Shown here: positions 1 to 11,629 of the stretch, piece after piece
Layout of the letters: every line of letters begins with the position of its first letter
Position numbering within the stretch: position 1 is the stretch's first letter
From: Euonymus europaeus
Taxonomy: Eukaryota; Streptophyta; Magnoliopsida; Celastrales; Celastraceae
Length of the DNA: 64,000 nt
Assembly: GCA_963580455.1 (NCBI GenBank)
Contig: OY756969.1
Location: forward strand, 11,752,760 to 11,816,759
Reading direction: 5' to 3'
Made by a program: the position numbers and the translations under genes
Notes under the pieces: model-generated
What the model saw: the letters and a program-made list of their open reading frames with translations, nothing else
Databases searched by the model: none
Told to the model about the DNA's origin: nothing

Positions 1-3000
1 CTACCTACAATCCAGGATGGAGGAATCATCCAAATTTTAGGTGGAGTAATAATCAACCAATGCAACAACCTTTTGCTCAATTACCACAACATCGGGTTCA
101 AGTGGAGCCTCCGAAACCATCACTTGAAGATATGGTTACATCTATGGCACAGAGCACTCAAGCATTCATGCAGAAAACTGATAACGCCATTGCAAATTTG
201 GAACAACAAATGGGATAGTTAGCCACTACATTAAATCAAAGAGAACCTGGAAAGCTTCCTGGCCAAGTTGTTGTCAACCCTAAGATTAATGAACATGCTA
301 AAGCAATCACTCTGAGGGGAGGGAAAACAATTGGAAAAATGAGCGTGCCAGAAGAAGAGAAGAACCTTGACTCTGACAATATGATCAATCCAGACGTTCT
401 AGATCCAAATTCTAGCAGCAGTGCTTACTCCTTTCCAGGAAACGCCAAACCTTCAGGTTAACTCTAACCTTCCAAATTATATTTCTTCACATGCTCCTTT
501 TCCTAGCAGATTGCAGAAATCAAAGAAAGAAGATCCAATGCAAGGAATCTTGGATACTTTCAAGAAGGTGGAGATTAACATTCCTCTTTTAGATGCCATC
601 AAACAAATGCCAAAATATGCAAAGTTCCTCAAGGATTTGTGCACAAATAAGAGGAAGTTCAAAGAGTTTGAAACGATTAAGGTTTCTGAGGAAGTTTCAG
701 TTGTTCTACAAAGCAAACTCCCTCCCAAGCAAAAAGATCCGGGCAGTTTTACTATCTCTTGTATCATTGGGGGTCACAGGTTTGAGAAAGCTCTTCTTGA
801 CTTAGGTGCATCTGTCAATCTAATGCCTTTTTCTGTTTTTGAATCTTTGAATATAGGGGAACTAAAGGCGACCTCTGTGAGCATCCAGTTGGCAGATAGA
901 TCAATCAAATACTCTAGGGGTATTATGGAAGATGTCTTAGTCAAAGTTGACGGATTAATCTTACCTGCTGATTTTCTAGTATTGGAGATGGAGCCGATTC
1001 CTTTGTCAGAAGTAAAATTAACCTTAATTCTTGGTCGTCCATTCATGGCCACAGTAGGTACCAAAATTGATGTTCAAAAGGGTACACTAACTATGAATGT
1101 GCAGGGACAAACGATTGAGTACAAGGTATTTGGAGCACTCAAATTACCAAGTGATGAACATTACTGTTTTCACTTAGATGCGTTAGATACAATTTGTCAA
1201 CAAGTGTTCAATGAAAGTTGTGGTCGAGATATTGTGGACAAAGTTTTAATTCATGACTTTGGAACCATCGATGAGGATAAACAAGCTAGCAAAGTCTTAG
1301 CTCGCCTTGAAGCCTTACCTTCTTTAGGTATGTATATTTCTGTCTTTGAGCCTTTACCAGTGCCTAAGACAAAACTTGTACCATCTGTTGTGCAGGCACC
1401 TCAGTTGGAGTTGAAGGAACTACCAAAGCATTTGAAGTACGCGTATGTGGGCGAAGAAAGTACAATGCCAGTAATCATTGCGTCTAACCTCAGCATTGAA
1501 GAAGAAGAGAAATTGTTGAGGGTACTAAAAGAGCATAAAACATCAATCGGATGGAGTATTGCTGATATCAGAGGAATCAGTCCCTCTAGATGTATGCATT
1601 GAATACTACTAGAGGAGGTAACAAAACCAACAAGAGATGCCCAACGCAGACTTAACCCAATAATGAAGGAGGTGGTGCTAAAAGAAGTACTCAAATTGCT
1701 AGATGTTGGCATCATTTACCCTATCTCTGATAGCAAATTGGTTAGTCCGGTACAAGTGGTTGCTAAAAAATCTGGAGTTACAGTAGTCCTTAATGAAGAT
1801 AATGAGTTGGTTCCCACGCGAGTTCAAACAGGATGGCGTGTTTGCATTGACTACAGAAAGCTTAATTCAGGTACTATAAAAGATCATTTTCCACTACCTT
1901 TTATTGATCAAATGTTGGAACGTCTTGCAGGTCATAGCCATTATTGTTTTCTTGATGGATATTCGGGCTACAATCAGATTGCAATAGCACCAGAAGATCA
2001 AGACAAGACGACATTTACTTATCCATATGGTACATTCGCCTACAGGCGCATGCCTTTTGGTCTTTGCAATGCTCCAGGTACTTTTCAAAGGTGTATGATG
2101 AGCATATTTTCAGATATGGTGGAGCACATTATTGAGGTATTTATGGATGATTTTTGTGTATTTGGTTCATCTTTTGATAAATGCCTTCATAACCTCGCTT
2201 TTTGGTCTTAGAAAGATGCCAAGAATGCAATCTAGTTTTAAACTGGAAAAAATGTCATTTTATGGTACAACAAGGAATTGTACTTGGTCATATCATCTCT
2301 AGCAAGGAAATAGAAGTCGACAAAGCAAAAGTGGATCTGGTAAGTAATCTTCCACCTCCATCTACAGTTAAGGAAATAAGATCTTTCCTTGGATATGAAG
2401 GTTTCTACAGGAGGTTCATCAAGGATTTCTCCAAGATAGCTAAGCCATTGTGTAACTTACTATCCAAGGATGTGACATTTGAGTTTGATGAGACATGTTT
2501 GACAGCTTTTAACAAGCTTAAACTCCTTCTTACGTCAGCACCGATCATGATGCCTCCCAATTGGAGCCTCCATTTTGAACTAATGTGCGATGCTTCTGAT
2601 TATGCTATAGGAGCAGTTTTGGGACAACGAGTAAATAAAGTACCTCATGTTATCTACTATGCCAGTAGAACACTCAATGATGCCCAATTAAACTACTCCA
2701 CTACAGAGAAGGAGCTCCTTCCTGTTATTTTTGCTTTAGAAAAATTTCGTGCATATTTGATTGGCACTAAAGTAATTGTATTTTCTGACCATGCAGCTCT
2801 TAGGTACCTTCTTCAAAAGAAGGATGCGAAGCCTCGCTTGATTAGATGGATTCTATTGCAATGTGGATTTCATTGGCCGAGTTTGTTCAAAGATGCATAT
2901 ACTTTCTGCTCTACTTGAGATAGGTGTCAGCGGTTAGGTAATCTTTCATCTAGGAATCAGATGCCTTTATCACATATTCTAATAGTTGAAATTTTTGATG

Positions 3001-3656
3001 TTTGTGGTATTGATTTCATGGGACCTTTTCCTTCATCTAAAGGTTATTTATATATCTTACTTGTTGTGGATTATGTTTCAAAATGGGTGGAAGCAGTTCC
3101 ATCCAAGACTAATGATTCTCGAGTTGTTCTCAGATTCCTTAAAGAAAATATATTTGCAAGATTTGGAACACCCAGGGCGATCATTAGTGATGGAGGGTCC
3201 CATTTCAATAATAAACTTTTTGCAGCACTATTGCACAAAGCATATTGGGCTATCAAACAGTACAATTTTGAGATGAAGGCTGCAGGAGAGCAACGAAAGT
3301 TGCAGTTGAGTGAGTTGGAAGAACTCCGAAATGAAGCCTATGAGAGCTCTAAAATATACAAGGAGAAGACCATGGCCTATCATGATAAGTCCATTTTGAG
3401 AAAATATTTTGAACCTTGGCAGAAAGTCTTATTATATAACTCACGCCTCCGACTATTCCCAGGTAAGCTCCGTTCACGATGGTATGGTCCATTCCTTATT
3501 ACTCATGTTTTTTCACATGGTGCAGTGAATCTTCAACACCCACAGACGGGAAATATTTTTAAAGTGAATGGTCATCGTCTCAAGCACTATTTAGAGCCAG
3601 CAACAGAACATCTTGATGAGAATTTAAGGCTCTCTGATCCTGTTCCACTCACTTGA
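1..3656 (+). pseudogene. Athila gag-pol pseudogene of E1
   Basis: By collinearity with E5 this encodes the end of gag, an aspartic protease (DLGAS near 810), RT (FMDDF near 2140-2155), RNase H and integrase. Damage seen: an in-frame TAG at 216-218 (CAG in E5), an extra base near 424, a TGA at 1600-1602 (CGA in E5), two extra bases near 2195, and a TGA near 2918. About 416 bp joining RNase H to the integrase zinc region are missing near 2857. A second deletion near 3234 removes the integrase core from just after the second catalytic Asp, including the catalytic Glu. The frame ends at a TGA after a conserved VPLT terminus. It is certainly non-functional as a whole; the stretch 421-1602 is still open. 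Confidence 0.92.
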
Positions 3657-4440
3657 TACGCTATTTCGTCTGGCTGACGTCGCTAAATTTAGCGCTTATG
3701 GGAGGCAACCCATATTTCTTTCTCATTATCTTTGTGTGTTCAACCAAGCATTTAGTTCAGTTGCACATTTTCTTAGCATATTCACTTTTACTTTCACCTT
3801 GAGGTGGTCACTGTACACTTTTGTGTGTGTGGGGCTTGATTGCGCCCATATGTCTACGGTGTGAGTTTTCTCCACCAGCTTAATGTGGTTTTGATCTTCA
3901 AATGTTTACTTATAGGGCAGCTGGGAGGGAGAGCATCTCATGACGGTATTGTCATTAGTATAAGACCTGAAGGTTTACATTTTGATCCTGTGGACAAAAG
4001 CTGTGGTCTCCTGATAGGCCGAAGGAAAACACTCGATGGCGTTAGCACAGAAGTCACTAGAATGAGCCTCTGTTACCTTACTTCTGCATGTGCATTGGTT
4101 GGAAAAAAAGCAGTATATCTATTTATATTTATATATTTGGGATTGCTTCCGCAATATATATTTTGATCGGGTAAGATAGTATGATATATTATGCTACTAA
4201 TTGCATGTCTAGGAAAATTCTGTCTAAGGAGTTTGGTATTTAAGTGGACCACTGTGTCCCTCCAATCTTTCCTTGGAATTTCCCTGGTGTAATTAGTGAT
4301 ATAATTGTTTATATCTTCTTCATCGATGATGAAAAAAAAAAACCTAATTGTTTTCTCTTCGCACACTCTGTTTCTTCCTGATTTTCAACTCTCCCTTTAT
4401 TCTTGTCTTTTCTGATCATCTTTCTCTTCTCCTTCACAGT
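3657..4440 (+). other. E1 region between pol and second ORF
   Basis: Non-coding stretch shared with E4 and E5. It holds the palindrome CGCTAAATTTAGCG (3681-3694) and a stem-loop with arms TATGGG/CCCATA around loop AGGCAA (3697-3714). A GTGAGT that would fit a splice donor lies near 3860, and CACAG immediately before the ORF2 start region could serve as an acceptor; splicing is conjecture. A short open frame at 3840-4166 exists in all three copies, but its conservation equals that of the flanking DNA, so I do not call it a gene. Confidence 0.7.
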
Positions 4441-5250
4441 ATGTCGTGCAGCCCCCGCGATCCTGTTGCAACGGTGGACTCATTCGCCAGAGCTACAATC
4501 ATGCCAGAACGTCGAATCGATTCTAAAATCCTGAACGATTCTGCCAACCGATGGGCCATGAGCTACCTCCGTTACCATTCTCTGCTGTTTTTGGTCGATC
4601 CTGATCCAAACGACGAATTCTCGGTGTATCCTCACATCGTTCGCTCCTTTTACCATACTCTTCTCGAGTTACCCCACTCTTCTGGCACTCAATCAGTATA
4701 TCAGGTTGACATCCCTAGTCTTCGGCTTCGATTCACAACAGCGGATATTTGCTCATGTTTAGGCTATCCACCTACCGCTGACGTCGTTGTAGGTTTTCAA
4801 GCGCCGATCTCTATTTCCCATCAAGAGATGATTGATGATCTGTGTCAAGGGCGACACGATCCGAATAATGCTGCTTCTACACGCCGCTCTTATTTGCCAT
4901 CCACGATGTGGATGCTTGATGATGCCATCCGAAGTAACCTTTGCCCCATTGGACACAGTCAACAACGCCAAGGTAACATACTTTCCGCCCTGTATTACAT
5001 GTATCGTGGATCCTGGTTTGATATTGGCCGGATTTACCTTGAGAGCATTCTTAAGGCGAAGACCCTTGTGGAGAAACAAAAAACCAAGGTCGGGAGATTA
5101 TTTTTCCCGAGACTCATCACGCGGTTGCTTTTTAGTATGGGCATTCTCCCACCTCCCAGTCAGACAACTTCCAATTATCCGGTGACTGTTTTGGAGAACT
5201 CTACGTGGCCTTTGTTTGAGATGTTCTATATTATGAATTCGAGATTATGA
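4441..5250 (+). pseudogene. E1 second ORF, 3'-truncated
   Basis: The ATG at 4441 (MSCSPRD...) is chosen because it aligns with the starts in E5 and E4; an open frame extends upstream without an ATG. The product matches the E5 second ORF (about 327 aa) in the motifs LFLVDPDP, LGYPPTAD, RRSYLPSTMW, NLCPIGHS and WFDIGRIY. Its last quarter is lost: at about 5210 the sequence jumps to the 3' leader, a deletion of about 708 bp relative to E5 (30291-30998) with a GG overlap. The frame then runs into non-coding sequence and stops at 5250. The family resembles the 'putative plant transposon protein' type; its function is unknown. Confidence 0.85.
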
Positions 5251-5808
5251 ATTCGAGACATAAAAAAAATAAAAAGAAAGAAAAAAAAAGAAGAAAGAAG
5301 GAAGAAGGAAGAAAAAAAAGAAAAAGTATTCGTCATTTGTCAGTAGATAAGTTTTCCTGTTAGTTTGTCAATTGAACAAATTTTGATCAATAGAATTCCA
5401 AAGCAGGTTTGTGGTAAGACTGGTGGAAGTTCTAGACAGCTAATATACCTATCATTTGATCAATGTTTGTTTATTTGTTTGTCCTTAAATTGACTTTTCT
5501 TCTGAGTGCATATCTATTTTCCAACTCCATGAGAGAAATTCATAGCACAGAAATCCTTCTCTACCCTGTGAGAATATGGAGTTGAGGCTTTTACTTGGAT
5601 AATATTTTGAGGTTATATGCATTATGGATTGTGGTATGAAGGTTTTGGCTTAGCACACACACACAAGTGTTGGAAGTTGTGACTATACTAATCTGGATAG
5701 GAATTGTGATCTCTTACCTTTTGTTCTAGTATTGTTACTTTCAATCATTTCTCATAACATTTTTATGCTTGAATTACTAGGGACTAGCAATAAGCTGGTT
5801 GGGGGTTG
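5251..5808 (+). promoter_or_regulatory. E1 3' leader with polypurine tract
   Basis: An A/G-rich low-complexity stretch (5260-5325) is followed by non-coding DNA matching E5 31030-31601. A stem-loop TTACTAG-GGA-CTAGCAA lies at 5774-5790, with one A/C mismatch. The polypurine tract GGTTGGGGGT (5797-5806) follows and abuts the 3' LTR, as needed for priming plus-strand DNA synthesis. Confidence 0.8.
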
Positions 5809-7315
5809 TGATAAGTGCCAGAATATACGTTTTTAAAGTGATAAAATACTACCAAAGCAATGCCAAGAAATTGTGCTTAAAGCTGAATTTTCAAGATTAT
5901 TGTACTTAAGATCTTCTTGGATGTTTTGCAGGTTAAGAGGTAGTAAGAGCTGTCGGAATGAGATTTGATCTTCAGCAAATTTTTAGAGGACACTTCAAGC
6001 TTTGCAGGAAATGCTGGTTCACAAAAATCAGAGTTCGTTTGGGCCTCTAAAGGTTGCCTCAAAGTCAAGTTTGGAAGTTATATCCGAAGCAGAATTTCTG
6101 TTTGAAGACCAGACCTTTAGAAGCCCATAACTTGACCTTTAGAAGCCAATAATTATCTACACATTTGTATCTACAATATTGATGAGGGATTTGAGTTCAT
6201 AATAGGCCTCATTTAGGCCTCGAATGCAATTACAAGATTAGTGTGTAAATTGGAAGTTGATGTCATTGATGATACCATTTCCATTCAAAGAGTGGACAAT
6301 CCACCACAAGAATTTGATGGACAATCTACCACCAAAAGATGGCACTAACTCCTGCACTATGTGCTCATTTTCTATATAAATAGAGACGAGAAGGAGTAGA
6401 AGAAGAGAGCTAGGAGGGAGAGCTAGGAGAAGAAGGAGTAGAAGAAGAAGAAGAAAACAAGGCTTGTGTTTGTAATTATGTTTTTATGTTTCATGTTTTA
6501 TTTGGTTATCTATAACTAAACTCTTGTTAGTTAGGGCTTGTCTTAAAGCCCTAAGCATGCTTTCAATTTTATAAGTTGTGTGGATTTCAATTTCTACAAG
6601 CATGATGATTTTGATTTTTCCATGTTATGTGAGTTCTAGTATTGTGTTTCTTTGAGTAGCTAACTTTGAAACATGTATTAGAATTAATTTTTGTAGAACA
6701 TGGTCAATTGCCTTGTTGAATATGTTCTTTCTTGCAACATATAATTCAGTTGAAAATGAATTATGAAAAATCAATTCTTGAATACCTAAGTACAAATACC
6801 ATGTATTAGAATTCTTGTGACATTCATATTCTCTTTGCTCTTATTGGATTCTTGATTGTTGATTGATGCAGATGCCATGCTAGATTTCGATTAAGAATAC
6901 ACGTAATGAGGTAGACGCCATACACTTTACATGCAATTAAGAGAGAATCATACAACTTGAGTTTGGCCATGACCTTGTTGTGAATGTTGTCATCATATGC
7001 TTGTTAAAATTGTTAGTCTATTATTTCTTATAAATTGTTTGAATGTTTTGTGGTGGATTGTGAGTCTTAGATATTGTTTTCATTAATATCAATTCTCATT
7101 CTTGTTCTCAACGTCAATTTCTTTGTCTTAATTTTTATCTATCACAAGATTTAACCCCCTCCCCTTTTCCCCCTTTTATAATTGTATCAATTATATTCAA
7201 GTGTTAGATTATATATCTATTAGCATCACTCCTTGTGGGATCGACTCTTACTTGTTCACTATATATTAATTGTACATTTGTAAGTATATTTTAAATTGTT
7301 ACTAACGACATAACA
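5809..7315 (+). repeat. 3' LTR of E1 (about 1507 bp)
   Basis: Starts TGATAAGTGCC directly after the polypurine tract and ends GACATAACA, giving the usual TG...CA ends. It aligns end to end with the LTRs at 21283-22808, 31602-33131 and 37382-38908 (reverse). In the purine-rich block after the TATA box it shares AGAAGAGAGCTAGGAGGGAG with the E4 LTR. E5 has a different block there, so E1 and E4 form one subfamily. Confidence 0.93.
6373..6383 (+). promoter_or_regulatory. TATA box of E1 LTR
   Basis: TATATAAATAG within the LTR, followed by a GA-rich tract. The matching sites in the other LTRs are at 21867-21875, 32190-32198 and 38312-38320 (minus). Likely the U3 core promoter; the start site is not determined. 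Confidence 0.6.
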
Positions 7316-8816
7316 GCCCTCAGGTACTTAATGACCAAGAAAGATGCCAAACCTCGACTAATACGTTGGATTCTTTTGTTGCAGGAATTTGACTTGGAGA
7401 TAAAAGACAAGAAGGGAGTTGAGAACGTGGTTGCTGATCATCTCTCTCGGTTGCTTCCTGCACAAGAAAGTGATGATTTGTCGTTAGATGAAGCTTTTCC
7501 AGATGAACATCTTCTCACAATTGCCGAGCTTCCATGGTATGCTGATATTGTCAACTATCTTGTTACTAACACGTTCCCCTCTGATTTATCTTACCAGGAT
7601 AGGAAGCACATACTCTCACGGGCTAAGGATTATATATGGGATTACCCATATCTTTTTAAGATTTGTCCGGACCAAGTGATCCGGCGATCAATTAGGATGA
7701 GCACTTGGACGTGTTGAAGCATTGTCATGCTCATGCATGTGGTGGGCACTTTGGGGCTAAAAAGACTGCACTTAAGGTATTCCAATCTGGTTTTTATTGG
7801 CCAACTATTTTCAAAGATGCTTGAAATTTCTGTAAAACATGTGATAGATGTCTGCGGACTGGGAATATTTCTGCTCGTCACCAAATGCCATTGCAAAATA
7901 TTCAAATCATTGAATTGTTTGATGTTTGGGGAATTGATTTTATGGGTCCTTTTCCTAATTCTTGTGGATTTGAATAAATTTTAGTTGGTGTTGATTATGT
8001 GTCCAAGTGGGTCGAGGCAGTCCCCTCACGTACTAATGATCATCGAGTGGTTGTGAAGTTTTTACAGGATAATATTTTTGCTCGGTTTGGGACACCAAGA
8101 GCCATAATAAGTGATGGGGGCAGCCACTTTAACAACTATCCTTTTGCTGCATTAATGAAAAAGTATGGCATTACCCATCGTGTTGGTACTCCATATCATC
8201 CTCAGACGAGCGGCCAAGTGGAGATCAGCAATCGCGAGATCAAAACTATTCTTGAGAAAACAGTGAATCCCACTAGGAAGGATTGGTCTCAACGCTTAAA
8301 TGATGTTTTATGGGCGTATCGAACTGCCTATAAGACACCTATTGGGATGTCGCCTTTCCGTTTGGTTTATGGAAAAGAGTGTCATCTGCTAGTCGAGTTG
8401 GAACATCGTGCCTATTGGGCTATTAAATAGCTGAATTTTGATATGAAAGCAGCTGGTAATAAGCGGCGGTTACAACTCAATGAACTGGCAAAGTTACGTC
8501 AGGATGCTTATGCTAATGCTAAGTTGTATAAAGAGCGTGCCAAAAGATATCATGATCGCAGATTGGTCGTGATTTTCACGTGGGGCAGAAGGTTCTTGTG
8601 TACAATTCCCGTCTCAAGCTTTTTTTGAGAAAACTTCGCTCTAAGTGGCATGGTCCTTATGTGGTGAATGCTGTATTTCCTCATGGTGCCCTTGAGCTGA
8701 AGCAGCTGGATTCTGAATATAGTTTCAAAGTTAATGGTCATCGGGTTAAACCTTATTGGGAGTCCATTCCTCTACCTCAGGAAGTTGCGGTTCCGCTTGT
8801 GCCATCTTTGTCTTGA
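7316..8816 (+). pseudogene. E2 pol remnant (RNase H end and integrase)
   Basis: Begins in the RNase H motif ALRYL, where E1 inserted, and continues through the polyprotein linker ([19 protein letters not shown]), a degraded zinc region, and the integrase core. The core still shows ISDGGSHF and [14 protein letters not shown], which hold the second Asp and the Glu of the catalytic triad. A further match to the Athila integrase C-terminal region ends at 8816. Breaks: a TGA near 7715, disruptions around 7840-7990, a TAG at 8428-8430 (probably CAG originally), and a frameshift near 8570. Similarity to E5 is strong at protein level, but the two differ throughout at DNA level. Confidence 0.9.
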
Positions 8817-9791
8817 CCATTCTATGACTACGTCCGGCTGACGACATTAAATTCAGCACTTCATGGGAGGTAACCCATGTGGAGGAGCATCTATTTCTGC
8901 AAGCTAAGTCTCCTTTTCCCTTTTCCTCTATTTTATTACTGTTTATTTTATTGCAAGTTATTTTTACATTGAGGACAATGTTGAGTTCAGTTTGGGGGGA
9001 GGGAATTTTTGAAATTTTTGCACTGTGATTTCCAGTGTTTTCTATGGCCTACTAGTGCTGATTTTTTGTGACATGTTCAAGTAGCTAGTATGCGAAGTTT
9101 GCACATTTATTTGTGATGAAGGACTACTCGATATACATATTAATTGCACACCAAAAATGAATCTGGTGAGGAGCCTTCAGAGATTTTGTGTGTATGGATA
9201 CCATGAAGCTGTTAGCTAGAACTTGCATGATACCATACACTATTGTTGTTCCATGGATATGATGAAGGTGTCTCTTATTCCCTTTTTGATCACCCATGAT
9301 GCCCATACTTAAGTGACCTTATTTTCCTAAATTACCTCATATGCGCGTGATACCTATAACATACCGCCATATCCTTTCGTGCATGTATCATGCATGTCGG
9401 TTATTTGGAACAAATGGAATGCCAATAGGGGATTATAGGGGAGTTGATCCATGGAAAAATTGGGAAGTGACTGAGATGGTTAGAGGTGTATGGGGGTTGA
9501 GCAGGCAGGTTAAAAATTATGCAAAGAGTGCCCAGTGGTGTATATGTGAGAATAAGGAAAATGCAGGCTTCTTGCGGTTGCAAAGTTCGCGTGACGCAGT
9601 TGTACAAAAAAAAAAATTTGCATGAAGCTATCTTAAATTGCACCTTGGGCGGCCGTAGATTACAAAGTTCTCAGGCCCAGCCCAGAAGGAAATAAGGGTC
9701 TTAAGGGGGGTTAGGGCTCCACTTTGCTTAAGTGTGTTGAGTTTCCATTTCATCTCCAGAGTCCTCTGCCTTGCTGCCGCAGAACCAGAAA
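8817..9791 (+). other. E2 spacer between pol and second ORF
   Basis: Holds a stem-loop CATGGG-AGGTAA-CCCATG at 8862-8879, in the same place after pol as in E1, E4 and E5. A second stem-loop ACATTG-AGGA-CAATGT lies at 8966-8981 and is followed by a purine tract (8991-9004) that resembles the terminal polypurine tract. I see no supported gene in 9005-9791. Confidence 0.7.
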
Positions 9792-11003
9792 ATGTCGACT
9801 AGAAGCTCAAAGAGGAAGAAGGTGGCAGCTATCAAGGATAAAGAAAAGGAGAAGGAAGTGGAAAACCCAGGGAGCCTGAGCGATGATGACGCTGTGATGG
9901 AGCGATTTGTGACACCAGAGGCTCAGACGGAGTATGGGGAGGTATGGAAGAATAGAGGTTTACATGTGGAGAGGCATATGGCCATTATTGATTTTGCTCA
10001 GGTAAGCTGGTATTCGATTTTAAAGGAGAGGGGTTGGTTGCCCATTGCATCAGTACCTGGGGTAGCTAATGTTAACTTAACTCATGAGTTCTATGCTAAT
10101 TTGGTTGTGAATGAGAATCATTGTGTTGCATATGTTAGAGGGAAGCAATTTTTCTTTAATGCAAGAAGAGTGAGTGCTGTGATGAAACTGCCTGATCCGG
10201 TTAAGAAGCCTAGTTTTAGATTTTGAGATTTTGGTAATTCAGATTCTGGGGTAGTGTGGCCAGAATGGAGTGTGGTTGTTGATTTATTGAGTGGCAGGGA
10301 AGAAATGGATGCAGGTAAAAATGTGATTGCATATGCTGATTTGTTTCAGCCATATAGATTGTTGGCTCAGATAGTATCTAGAAACGTGATACTTGTTTCT
10401 CATATGTCTTCTGTGAATGCAAAAACGTGCTATTTGATGTATGCTATAGTTTGTAGACTGAATTTCTGTATGGCTACTACAATTTATGGCCATATTGTGA
10501 GGGTGAAGGTAGCTAAGAATGTGGAGCAGATTTTACCATTTTGAGTGTTGATCACTTCTCTGTGTTTGAGTGAGGGGATTGAACCTGAGCCTTTGGATAC
10601 AACTGAGAAAAGAAAGGCTCCTCTCAATACGACTTGGTGGGAGAGAAGTGAAGTGCAACTGGTAAGGCAGCAGCAGAAGGCCATTAGTAGAGATGGGGCT
10701 AGTTCAAGTGGTACGATGGTAAAGGAGAATTCAGGTGAGCTGGTGGGTGAGTTAGCTGACAGATTGAAGGCTGTGGAAGATAAGTTAGCTGTGTTTGGTA
10801 CCGGTTTTGAGCAGGGTAAATTGGTTCAAGAGAAAATGATGGGGCAGCTGGACAAGTTAGTCTCTGTTGTGCATGGGATGCAGGGCAATGGGGATGGATT
10901 ATTGCAGGATATGAACGAGTTCAGCAGCGTTATAAAGCCAAGCAGCAGGAGATGTTTGACCTCATCCAGGATTGGACTTTTCCATGAAGGGGTGAAGAAA
11001 TGA
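9792..11003 (+). pseudogene. E2 second ORF, two in-frame stops
   Basis: One reading frame of 403 codons plus stop from the ATG at 9792, interrupted only by TGA at 10224-10226 and 10542-10544; both would be explained by CGA to TGA. The N terminus is basic and charged (STRSSKRKK, KDKEKEKEVE). The middle has HEFYANLVV and a VRGKQFFFNARRVSAVM segment, which is typical of the 'putative plant transposon protein' domain carried by plant Ty3 elements. The C-terminal part (about 10735-10900) has heptad-like leucines suggesting a coiled coil. Closest relative in this window is the ORF at 55775-56884 in element X. Function unknown. Confidence 0.85.
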
Positions 11004-11629
11004 GTAAATAAGTTGGTACAGCAGCAATATTTTGGTGTTTAGTTAGAGACATAGGATAGTCTCCTATTGGCTGCTCATTTTGTTTAAATTCCTAGACATG
11101 TTTGATGCATAGTTTCATTGCCTTTTATTTACCTACATTTGTATGCCTCTGCTATTTTTCTGGCCTAACTCCTGGATTGTGGACGTTCTAATTAACTACT
11201 TGGTTTTGCTTACCAATTTTTTTTAGCCAATCCTGTTGCCATGCTTTAAAACTCAATTCCTTTTATATATGGAACACCTTAGAAGTAGGTAGTTGTATTG
11301 GTTTACATGCAAGCTTATGGCTGCAGTTAATGCATCCATATGAGAGAAACACTAACCTTCAAACACTTGAGTGAAAAGAAAGTCAAACATACATGCAATT
11401 GGTGTGAATCAGTGTGAGGGTGTGAATTAATAATGTGTATTGAGTAGTAGTGAACAAAGTACAACTCATGCTGGGTGTTTGTCATCGTAAAGAAAATGAA
11501 GTGCGTGTTTGTCCAGATTATGGCTGTTGATTTCAAGATCAAAACATGAATTTCTTAAAATGAATACTTGGATTTTGAACCATATTGTTGTTGCTTGAGG
11601 ACAAGCAAAATGTTAGTTTGGGGGAATTT
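11004..11629 (+). promoter_or_regulatory. E2 3' leader with polypurine tract
   Basis: No gene seen. Near the end lies a perfect stem-loop TTGCTTG-AGGA-CAAGCAA (11591-11608), then the polypurine tract AGTTTGGGGGAATTT (11615-11629) that abuts the LTR. Confidence 0.78.

Larger units (their letters stand above)
1..7315 (+). mobile_element. E1: decayed Athila-type Ty3/gypsy element, 5' part outside window
   Basis: The element enters the window inside gag and ends with a complete 3' LTR. Its order is gag remainder, protease, RT, RNase H, integrase remnant, second ORF, 3' leader, polypurine tract, LTR. It is the same family as E4 and E5, and nearly every base aligns with E5. It carries several stops, frameshifts and three internal deletions, so it cannot encode working proteins. 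Beyond the LTR the sequence continues inside the RNase H gene of E2, so E1 is nested in E2. The expected 5-bp target duplication is GCCCT (7316-7320), but its left copy lies outside the window. Confidence 0.93.

Noticed and set aside
9341..9625. 94-codon ORF in the E2 spacer
   Set aside because: No recognisable similarity and no counterpart in the other elements; probably chance.
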